A program made the translations under genes and the position numbers. A stretch of DNA of 64,000 bases from Branchiostoma floridae. Lineage: Eukaryota; Chordata; Leptocardii; Amphioxiformes; Branchiostomatidae. This document shows positions 12,701-24,700 of this stretch, piece after piece. The DNA lies in contig NC_049992.1 in NCBI RefSeq assembly GCF_000003815.2, forward strand, positions 3,209,703-3,273,702, written 5' to 3'. The stretch's first letter is position 1; each line of letters begins with the position of its first letter. The notes under the pieces are model-generated. The model was not told the DNA's origin, did no database searches, and was given only the letters and a program-made list of their open reading frames with translations.

Positions 12701-15700
12701 CCGAATAGACCCTACAGAGTTTTAGTAACGCATGTGCAAAATGGATATCTGCAGTTGTTTTTTTTTTAGTCGCTTGATTTTACAATTCAGATTTATGAGA
12801 AATTAATAAAAACAATGTGACTTACTTTTCTCATGATCCCTTCCAGGAAAGTTCAGGATCATTCCCCTTCACTCCATGATGCCGACTGTCAATCAAACTC
12901 AGGTATGTCCTTTTTCTTGATAGTGTCTTTGAGTGTCAGATTTTTTTTTTCAATCTGCTTTCCTTCTTCAACCTTGTGAGCTTTTTTTTCTGCGCGACCA
13001 TGTTGCTTGCTTTTACTCTTTAGTCATTTTGGAAGCATAAAGTATATGCACTTAACCTGCTCACACTACTCCAGAACAACTGAAATGTTTGTATTTCCAT
13101 GAAATGACTGAAACGCTGACTTGTATTATAAGTAACTATATTTTAAGATGAATCTTTTATGATGAACCTTCTATGATGAAACTCTCGGGCGAACGTACGT
13201 CCACTATGTAATTTGGTTTGAAATTTCAGATACTTTTTTTTCTATTAACTGTGAAAACCAAATAAAGCCCTCAACTCATCTCTCATGAAATATGGTTCAT
13301 ACTCATGCCACGGTACAATTTGCAGGTATTTGAAAGGCCCCCACAGGGAGTGAGGAAAATTGTTTTAGCCACAAACATTGCTGAAACAAGGTATGGAATA
13401 AAAGTTTCATATCTCTTTGTGCTAACATATTGATTTTACAAGTTACTAGTAGACATTGTAGAAGTTGTGCATTCAAACTGATGCAACTCACATTTATAAG
13501 TCATTGACTGAGACCCAAGAGAATGGCAGCAGCATTGGATAGCATGCAATGTGACACTGTTGTAACACAAGGTCTCTTATAGTCCATGATGTTGTATGGC
13601 TTTCTCTGTCTCCAGTATAACGATAAGCAAGGAGTTTGTCCTTCCCTCTATACTGATCCGTTTAAAAATGGGTTTCTCAACGCTAGACTAGATTCAAATA
13701 TATTTTTTTTCACTTTTCTGTTCCGCCAGTATAACCATAGATGATGTAGTGTATGTTGTGGACTGTGGACAAGTGAAGGAGAAGAGTTTTGACATCACCA
13801 ACAACCTGGCCACCTTACAGCCAGTCTGGATCAGTAAGGCTTCAGCTAAACAGAGAAGGGGCAGAGCTGGCAGGTAAGGGTTAAAGTTTGTATAACTCTG
13901 CAACTGTGACTATTACCCAACAACGTTAACCTGGCTACCCTAAAGCCAGTCTTGATAAGTAAACTAAAGGCATCAGCTAAACAGAGGAGGCAGGACTGGC
14001 GGGTTAGTGTGGGAAGTTTATTCAAACAAATGTATGTTTACTACTGTACAAGGAATCATGGTGAAGTCGTGTTCTTTGGCTTCACATAGTGACGGATGAT
14101 TACATAATTTTCTTTTGTCTAAGGCAGCATGAAAGTTGTTCAGTTGAAGCATTTCATTAAAAAAACTTTTACTACTTTGATAAAGTACTGGGTTACCGTC
14201 AGAGCTGTCAATATTCTTTTTTGATGGAGATGAAGTTCAACTTTTGTGGAAACTCTTCCAAAGAGTTTTTTAAAGTCAGAATCCCCTTGTTATTTCTACA
14301 CAGGGTGCAACCAGGTGTGTGTTTCCACCTGTTCTCTCAGCTGAAGGAGTCTAAGATGCAGGAGTACCAGCTACCTGAGATTCTCAGGACTCCTCTGGAG
14401 GAGCTCTGTCTGCAGATTAAGGTGTGTTTGTTTGTTTGTTTGTTTGTTTGTTTGTTTGTGGAGTCTAAGATGCAGGAGTACCAGCTACCTGAGATCCTCA
14501 GGACACCTGGAGGAGCTCTGTCTGCAGATTAAGGTTTGTTTGTTTGTTTGTTTGTTTGTTTGTTTGTTTGTGGTGTCTAAGATGCAGGAGTACCAGCTAC
14601 CTGAGATCCTCAGGACACCCCTGGAGGAGCTCTGTCTGCAGATTAAGGTTTGTTTGTTTGTTTGTTTGTTTGTGGAATCTAAGTTGCAGGAGTACCAGCT
14701 ATTTGAGATCCTCAGGACTCCTTGGGAGGTGTTGTTTGAACTCAAATATGGTTAACACCCCCCTAAACATTACCCATTTGAAATTCATGAATGACAATTT
14801 CTGCTGACATTCAGTGAACCGCAACTTACTCAGTTACAGTTCTCCCGTGTAAGTTGCTGCTATTTGTGTGGCAAATAAACGACAGGCACTACCCATGCAA
14901 TTTCAAAACATTTTTGCAGGTAAAGCAGACGCCTAGGTTTTTGTCGCAATCATTGTAATGTGTCGGATAAATAGCAGAAAGTTTAATCATTGCAGAAAGT
15001 CTGCAATTCTTGGCACAAACACCTCTAGTCCTGTACATCATACATGATTGAATAATTTTCACAAAATACATTGCAAGACTATATTGTATATTGTATATTG
15101 GATGGAAATATTTTGCTATGTGAGTCTATAAGACTCTTAGTCTTAGTATTAAAACAACAAAGACATCAACATTTATTGTTATACCTATTTTTGCAACTTG
15201 CAAGCACATTAAGCATCACATTGTAGAGAATTCAACTTTTAGCTTAACTAGTACATAGTCACTGATAATTTGAGTATTCAATGGATGATATACATGTAGG
15301 ATATGTGGTTACAAAACATCAATCAGTCAATCAATCAATCATCTGCACAGTTTATAGAGCATTCAGCTTAACTCATTTTAAGCAAATTACTCATCTTGAA
15401 CTTAATTTTGTAATGCCACTGACATATCACATGTCAGGCTACACCATGACTAGTTCATACACCTTCCTGGCTGGGTCTGTTATCCCACTGGGGACTGGTG
15501 GAAACATAGGCAGCCTGTTCCTGTCAGTCTGCTGGGCCATGTTGTAGTGGTGCAGGATTCTGTCCCTGTGGACAGATGGGTCCTGCTGGCCGTACAGGGT
15601 AACCAGGAGGTAATGAGCCGCGCGCACCCAGCTATGGTCTGTCGGCGCTGTGTGGATGTAGTGGTGAAACTGCCTGATGGCCTGTGGGACAGACACGTTC

Positions 15701-18700
15701 ATGGAACACACTGCTGTGAAGAACAGTGTTGGCAGGTGGTCAGATGTGTGCATAAGGGCACTGGCATAGGCAGACAGTGCTGGGGCTGGTTGTCTGGTGG
15801 TCACCAGTATTGTATACCCTAAAGCATAGTACATGTAAGCCAGATGTTTGTACATGGGGTCTGTTTCTCCATGCTGTAGAACTATGTCGATCACATGGTT
15901 TATGGCCTGCTGTCGGCTGTGTCCATCAGGAAGCTGCAGTGCCTGTATCAGCAGACAGGGGGTGCTGACAAGGTTAGTCTGGAGCTGTTTGGAGATGAGT
16001 GTGTCCAACTGTGTTTTGTTCAGATTGAGCCGGGACTGGTCATACAGGATTTTATTAACATGATCAGGTCTCAAAGCCTCCTTCAGTATGATCCCCTCCA
16101 GCAGGTGCTCCACCCCCTCCCCCTCCAGGTTCCCACTGGTTACCATGGTCGCCCCCTTCTCCAGACAGCTGTAGGCCTTGAGCCGTGTCTGTGCAGTTGG
16201 TGAGTCCTTGTGCTGCAGTAGCCTGGCTCTCTGCCTCTTCAGTGGGCCCTCCTGTAGCTCAGCCTGCTGTGTAGTAATCTCTGCTGGAGGCTGCTGCTGA
16301 CGTCTGGCACGTTTAGCCTGGGATGGTCCAGCCCCTTCCTCCTCCTCCTCCTCCTCTGCATCCTCCTGTGATGTGGCAATAGTGCTACATGTACATAACA
16401 TGTATAAAAGAAAGATTTTGGGAACCTCAAAATCCCTAATCTCCAAGCAGATCTGCGGTGGCATAATATAGTATCAAACCCACCGTAGGATCTGCATTCA
16501 TTCGGCTTCACAAAAGGCTATTAACATCCAATTGGTTGCCTAATTAAAGTTTAAACTGTGCTTGATGAGTAGGTGTTAATTGCCCTCCTTCCTGTTTTGT
16601 GTGGATTTCCTACAGGGATGTGCGCGGTTTATGAACTTGTCCCAATAAAGATATAAATTGCTCATAAAATCATTTAGCACCTTGGATATTCTGGTACTTG
16701 TAGCTGTTAATATAGCACAGGGAGGGGCAGAGACACCTTTATTCAATAGAAATGCTCCTCCCTGTTCGAGTGAAGGCAGATCTCCGGTGCCCGTTTGACT
16801 CCCTTTGGCCGGCTATACTCTTGGACAGCTTTGAAGCTATATTATGGCACCGTAAGATCTGCTTGGAGAGTAAAAATCCCCTGCTCTTGTTATGAGCATG
16901 TTTCCAATTCATCGGAAAATGATATTTTCTGCATTTCATTCAAGATTTAAATGTCTGGGATTTTCAAATATTTTGACAAAGATTAATATATCGAGTTTTG
17001 AATTCAGCAGTCAGCCATGGATGTCTTGATTATTCTAAGTGACTGAAATACTGTAAATGCAGAAATGTTCGCGGTGGATTAATGTTTAACTTCGCGGTTT
17101 TCCGCGGTGACCATTTCACCGCGAACTTAAAACCACCGCGAACATTTTCTATCATTGTATTAGACTGCGGTCTATGGTGTTATCGCGAACTTAAATCCAC
17201 CGCGAAAAGTCCTTTTACTCGCTACCGCGAAATTAAATCCCCGCAAAATTAAATGCATTATACTTATACAGCCACATCAATAGACTTCAGTGATCAATTC
17301 AAACCTCTTTATTTTGCATGCATACTGCAAGTCGATGACATTTATTTTCATGGATAGGGACTTGTATGCCTACTGTCAATTACATATGAAAAAAATTGTT
17401 TGGAAGACAACATGAAAAGTGATTCCCTAGCCTAATTATGAACCACATATTGGTATGTTCAATATTTTGAATAAGATATTCTTCCTACCTCATCACTTAT
17501 GTCAGGAAAGTTATCCAGCCAGGGCATCACTTTGTCTAACATTATTCCTCGTGTTCCCATGGACACCAGTTCCCAGGAATCCACCTCCCCCTCAGGAAGG
17601 TTTGGTAGCTCCCACTTTTCCACACTTACAATGATAGGTTCCTCATAGCCGATCTCCTTTAGTTCTGCTTGTAGGCCGGCTTGAAGGAAGTGCCCCTTCA
17701 GGATGGAGGCGAAGTATTGGTATCCCAGCTGGGACTTGAAGATAACCTGAACCAGGGGGGAGTCTTCTTCCCACTCTCCCACCTGTACAGCAGGGTTGCC
17801 CTCAACAGCTCTGCCTATGGCCAGTATGGCCTTAACTTTGTTGGCCTGGTAGTATGCACCAATAACAGACCCTGGTGCCTGTTCTTGTTCCCGTTCTGCC
17901 AAGGCATCACAGATTTTCAGGGATGCCCTCCCCCACTCCTGGTCTGAGATAGATGCAGCCATACTGTGAACATAATCAGTGTTGTTACAAACATAGAAAA
18001 GTCCTTCCCTTGATGTTGAAGGAAGACTAGTGTTATTTGACTCTTACAGTTGCTAGAAGATACCCACTACAGCTGTGAACTTCTACATCTGACATGTACC
18101 ACAAGTGCCACATTTCAGCCTGATAAGATTAAGACATCACACTTGCTTATGAATGAAGCCAACAGTGTAATATGCTCTTTGATGGTGTAAATTCCTACTT
18201 TCATGTATTGAAATAAGGGAAAATAATGTGACATCTCAGAGGGACCTATCAGATATGTTGCAGTTCGCACAAGTATTTGAAAGCAGTCAGTCTTGTATTA
18301 CGTCGTAGTTCGGCCATGATATCATTATACATGTATGATAAATTGCCCGATGGTCTTCAAAATAACAATTATATGAGTTATCTTTCTTAAATTCTGTACC
18401 TCCATGGCATCAGGCACAGGTACAATACTAAGTTTAATGCATTGCCAATCATGAGAGCAACAAATCCACCGACTGTAATTGGTAATCTGGTCACGTCCAT
18501 TACTTACACCACCAATTACCCCGCCTTGACACATACATTTTGTATAGGATCTTTCCAGCTATTAGTAAACTGACTGCAATTTTGATAACATTGAAAGTGT
18601 AATTCTTAGTAGTTGAAAAACAGAATGATGGAGAGTTTTGAGAAGGAAAATGTCTAACCATGAATGTCTGAAAATAGTATCACTAAGCATAGATCACTAA

Positions 18701-21700
18701 CTCAAAGTAACTGTTCTAGTCTTTTCAAACTGACTTGGCAGCCATGGCAGTACATGGTTTCCAGTATGAAAAAAGTGTGTATAATTACCTCCATGAAATG
18801 TCATGGAATGGAGGTTATATTTTCTGTTATGTGTCTCTGTCTGTGTAGATGATTACTCAAGAACGGCTGGATGGATTGGTTTCATACTTGTTGTGTTGGT
18901 GGGGTGTGATAAAAGCTCGAATCGATGAGATTTTGGGAGCCGTATCTGTCGTTATAATCGATGTAATAATATCAAAAATCACCCCTATATTTGAGATATA
19001 TTGGTACAGGCATCGTGTTTTATGTGTTTGTTAATGGGTTTAGCTCCAAGCAGATGGTGAGGTGACAGCTGTTTGGGGAACCCCGAGTTTTTTTGATATG
19101 ATAATTAGTTTTATTTATGTCTGCTTAGGATATCATGGAGATGTGAAGCGTAAGTATAATTGTATTATATGTAAATTGTAAGAAGTTGAGGTACATTTAA
19201 CGATAATGCTTAACAGGTATGGATGTCTCACATACTGTACTGCTGATTTGAGTGACATGGTGATTAAAATGCCATTAGGTCCTCTCATCTGGGTTGGGTG
19301 TCAGAAGTTTTATGGGCGATACAGATGTTCTGATTTTGTTACGATAAGGGACAGTTGTTAGTTGTCTCTTTCGTAGCCAATGGTACTTGTTTTTTAGCAG
19401 ACGGGGTTGGTGCCAAGTAGTCATCTTACAGTTGGTGTAGGGCTGTCAGAGGAAAGTGTGCATCTCATTTTTGTACCGTGTGAACAGCTGATGTTATGAC
19501 ATATTGGTGGAAAATCAAATCACCATCTGACTAAAGTTGGCCACATCCCTTCTTCTTTCTGAGTTTCCCAACTTCCTCCCACCACACCGCTCTGAGGCAC
19601 ATAGTCGAACCTCAATAATGCTGACAACCTTAGACATTTTAAATGCCAAACATCAAGCTTAAGGAACACCACGCTACCATATGCCGTCGACCTCTTAAAC
19701 GCACATTACACAATTAAGTGTCACATTTTGATAATTACTATTTACTAATCAGATGGACATCCTCTGTGTCATTAAATAAATACACCACTACTTTCCCATA
19801 ACATTTATATTATATAACCATTTCTCTCAAATACAACCGACTATAAACATACATACCATCCACAAAAAAACAATAAATATTTCATGGAGGTATGAGGTCC
19901 CCGAACTCTAGTTACTTATTACTTTCTACAAAGCCTGGCAAACCTCACTAAGATGTAGAATTTGAACAGTACTAGTGAATGTACAATATATTCTCACCTG
20001 TGCGGCACAAATTGGATAGCAATTTTAGAGGTATCTAAGTATTGAGCAACCACAGAATCACTTCTGCATGAATTGACAGAGGTCAAACCCTGCTTGTCTT
20101 AGCCACACAATTGGCATGTAAAAGTTTCACTTTTATATGGTAGTGGCATTAGATATACGCATCACTCCTTGCTTATGAGTATCACTGTGGTTTTGTATTG
20201 ATGTCAAAATTTCATTGAGAATGCATTGAGGGCAAGCTTCTGCTGGCTAGTAACTGTAGAACACTGTTTTGGTAACTTGTTTTACATATAATTAGGAAAC
20301 ATCGGTGTACCACATGCTTTCTAGATTGATAAGTGCGTGTTACAACTTTCTAGTATGTAGCTTTTCAAACCCAGAGTCTCACAGTGACAGAAGACAGCTT
20401 CATTCCTTAACTTACGTTTTATATAGAATCTGTACAGTAAAATTGAATATATTCCCACCTGTGAGACAAAATTGGCAACACTGTCAGGCTTACAGTCACT
20501 GCTGTTCTGTCAGAGTTGCAACTCCAAATGCTGTCTGACCGGTTCACCTGTCTCAAATCACTTTGCTTGAGGCAAAATGTCAAAGTTCAAATACTGAGGT
20601 GGGAAATGTGAACATTCACCCAATGACGTGGGAAGCCACATGTAAGGTCTCAAACAATTACTTCTGCATGAGACAGTTAACTTGTCTGTTTACTACATGT
20701 TCCTTTGCTCATAAATGCTTATTCCTTTTTTTACTAAACTTCTGGTTGCCCTTAGCTGGTATGTGACCAAAGTAATGTGATGAATCAGATGTAAATTTAT
20801 TTTGTGTGAATTTGGCTGATCAAGTATAGAGTGACTGTCATCAGATTTAGTTCTAAGTGATACCCAATCAAAAGGATAAGTTAATCATGGAGATGAAAAC
20901 TGGAAATCCTCAGGACTCCTCTGGAGGAGCTCTGTCTGCAGATTAAGGTTTGTTTGTTTGTTTGTTTGTTTGTTTGTTTGTTTGTTTGTGGAGTCTAAGA
21001 TGCAGGAGTACCAGCTACCTGAGATCCTCAGGACACCTCTGGAGGAGCTCTGTCTGCAGATTAAGGTTTGTTTGTTTGTTTGTTTGTTTGTTTGTTTGTG
21101 GAGTCTAAGATACAGGAGTGCCAGCTACCTGAGATCCTCAGGACACCTGGAGGAGCTCTGTCTGCAGATTAAGGTTTGTTTGTTTGTTTGTTTGTTTGCG
21201 GAGTCTAAGATACAGGAGTACCAGCTACCTGAGATCCTCAGGACACCTCTGGAGGAGCTCTGTCTGCAGATTAAGGTTTGTTTGTTTGTTTGTTTGTTTG
21301 TTTGTTTGTGGAGTCTAAGATGCAGGAGTACCAGCTACCTGAGATCCTCAGGACACCTCTGGAGGAGCTCTGTCTGCAGATTAAGGTTTGTTTGTTTGTT
21401 TGTTTGTTTGTTTGTTTGTGGAGTCTAAGATGCAGGAGTACCAGCTACCTGAGATCCTCAGGACTCCTCTGGAGGAGCTCTGTCTGCAGATTAAGGTTTG
21501 TTTGTTTGTTTGTTTGTTTGTTTGTTTGTGGAGTCTAAGATGCAGGAGTACCAGCTACCTGAGATCCTCAGGACTCCTCTGGAGGAGCTCTGTCTGCAGA
21601 TTAAGGTTTGTTTGTTTGTTTGTTTGTTTGTTTGTTTGTTTGTGGAGTCTAAGATACAGGAGTACCAGCTACCTGAGATCCTCAGGACTCCTCTGGAGGA

Positions 21701-24700
21701 GCTCTGTCTGCAGATTAAGGTTTGTTTGTTTGTTTGTTTGTTTGTGGAGTCTAAGATGCAGGAGTACCAGCTACCTGAGATCCTCAGGACTCCTCTGGAG
21801 GAGCTCTGTCTGCAGATTAAGGTGTGTTTGTTTGTTTGTTTGTTTGTTTGTTTGTTTGTTTGTGGAGTCTAAGATGCAGGAGTACCAGCTGCCTGAGATC
21901 CTCAGGACTCCTCTGGAGGAGCTCTGTCTGCAGATTAAGGTTTGTTTGTTTGTTTGTTTGTTTGTTTGTTTGTTTGTTTGTGGAGTCTAAGATGCAGGAG
22001 TACCAGCTACCTGAGATCCTCAGGACTCCTCTGGAGGAGCTCTGTCTGCAGATTAAGGTTTGTTTGTTTGTTTGTTTGTTTGTTTGTGGAGTCTAAGATG
22101 CAGGAGTACCAGCTACCTGAGATCCTCAGGACACCTCTGGAGGAGCTCTGTCTGCAGATTAAGGTTTGTTTGTTTGTTTGTTTGTTTGTTTGTTTGTTTG
22201 TGGAGTCTAAGATACAGGAGTACCAGCTACCTGAGATCCTCAGGACTCCTCTGGAGGAGCTCTGTCTGCAGATTAAGGTTTGTTTGTTTGTTTGTTTGTT
22301 TGTTTGTGGAGTCTAAGATGCAGGAGTACCAGCTACCTGAGATCCTCAGGACACCTCTGGAGGAGCTCTGTCTGCAGATTAAGGTTTGTTTGTTTGTTTG
22401 TTTGTTTGTTTGTTTGTTTGTTTGTGGAGTCTAAGATGCAGGAGTACCAGCTACCTGAGATCCTCAGGACACCTCTGGAGGAGCTCTGTCTGCAGATTAA
22501 GGTGTGTTTGTTTGTTTGTTTGTGGAGTCTAAGATGCAGGAGTACCAGCTACCTGAGATCCTCAGGACACCTCTGGAGGAGCTCTGTCTGCAGATTAAGG
22601 TTTGTTTGTTTGTTTGTTTGTTTGTTTGTTTGTTTGTGGAGTCTAAGATGCAGGAGTACCAGCTACCTGAGATCCTCAGGACACCTCTGGAGGAGCTCTG
22701 TCTGCAGATTAAGGTTTGTTTGTTTGTTTGTTTGTTTGTTTGTTTGTTTGTTTGTGGAGTCTAAGATGCAGGAGTACCAGCTACCTGAGATCCTCAGGAC
22801 ACCTCTGGAGGAGCTCTGTCTGCAGATTAAGGTTTGTTTGTTTGTTTGTTTGTTTGTTTGTTTGTTTGTGGAGTCTAAGATGCAGGAGTACCAGCTACCT
22901 GAGATCCTCAGGACACCTCTGGAGGAGCTCTGTCTGCAGATTAAGGTTTGTTTGTGACTCACATGGTAAACTGTGAATTTTGTACAGTATGTACACACAT
23001 ATGTAAAGCCTGTACTAATTTTAGGTTTGGTCCACTCACACTCTGTTGTGTATCCCTACTCTGATTCTTTAAGATATCCAAGGTGTGGCTCTAGCCCAAA
23101 CACTCCCTGTAGAGGTGACCCAAATTTTGTATTACGATATGTGTAATTGCCTTGATTTGAGCAGCCTGTTTATGAAAAAATCATTTTTGACAGATGTGTA
23201 GCCAGTCAGTGATCAGTAACAATGCACCTAGTATGTAGCATAAGTTACTACAAACTGTGTGGTAAATATAACACATCCGTGTGATTTTAAAGCAAAGCAG
23301 ACACCCCATTTATTGTCACAATCAATACAAAGTGTTGGATAAATAGTTTCATCACTACGATATTTACATATTCTTGCACAAATACGGTACCTAATGTATT
23401 ATAATCATGCATGATTTTATAATTTCCATAATCTCCAGATGCCCTAGTGTATCTTTACTACTACTTACATGTATGTGCTGTCAGTGGCGGGATTAACAAG
23501 CTTGTCATCTGCAGTTAACAAAAGACACTGCAAAATTAGATTGTCCAAAATTCCTTAAACAATCTCTAGACCTGATATGGATGCAGATACATGTGCATTG
23601 TATTTTGCCATGTGAGCCTATTATTTTTACATTGAACAAAAACATCAACATTTTAGTGGTAAATTTTGCAACTTACATTACTTAGTATAAAGCATTACGT
23701 TAGCATTCAACTTTAACTGCATAGTCACTAATCATTCAATGATCTAGGATATGATTTTACAGAGCATTCAACTAAAATGTCTAACACATGATTGTATCTT
23801 CAACTAAAAGTATTCAACTTGTGAAATGGAACATAGCACATGACATAAGTAAAACACACCATAAAAACTTCAAGCAACTAGACATCACTCACATTTATGC
23901 TGTGAAGATTTTTTGAGTGAATAAAAGGTTTGTTAACACTGAAATTACAGTGTCTTATCCTGATATACATGTATTACATGCCAGGCTGTGCCATGACTTG
24001 TTCATACACCCTCCTGGCTGGGTCTGTTAGCACACTGCTGGCTGGTGGAAACACAGGCAGCCTGTTCCTGTCAGTCTGCTGGGCCATGTTGTAGTGGTGC
24101 AGGATTCTGTCCATGTGGACGGATGGGTCCTGCTTGCTGTACAGGGTAACTAAGAGGTAATGAGCATGGGGCACCCAGTAATGGTCTGTAGGAGCTGTGT
24201 GGATGAAGTGGTGAAACTGCCTGATGGCCTGTGCGACAGACACATCAATGGAACACCATGCTGTGAAGAACAGGGTCGGCAGGTGGTCAGATTTGTGCAT
24301 AAGGGCACTGGCAAAGGCAGACAGGACTGGGGCTGGTTGTCTGATGGTCATCCATATTATAAAAGCTAAAACACAGTACATGTAAGCCAGATGTTTGTAC
24401 ATGGGGTCTGTTTCTCCATGCTGTAGAACAATGTCTATCACTTGGTTCATAGCTTGCTGTTGGGTGTGTCCCTCAGGAAGCTGCAGTGCCTCTATCAGCA
24501 GACAGGGGGTGCTGTCAGGGGTGGTCTTGAGCTGTTTTGTGATGAGTGTGTCAAACTTTGTTTTGTCCAGATTGAGCCAGGACTGGTCATACAGGATTTT
24601 AGTAACAAGATCTGGTGACACATTCTCCATCAGTATGATCCCCTCCAGCAAGTCTTCCACCCCCTCCCCCTCCTGGTACCCCCCATTGATCACCATTGTC

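Noticed and set aside
20907-22955. CRISPR-like array of regular repeats and spacers
   Set aside because: The conserved unit is a coding exon piece, the 'spacer' is a microsatellite, and the genome is eukaryotic.
14432-22957. Long open frames reading CLFVCLFV with [11 protein letters not shown] repeats, as candidate Cys-rich proteins
   Set aside because: They are translations of (TTTG)n plus copies of DHX36 exon 19 in different frames; no start context, stop pattern or independent codon signal supports a gene.
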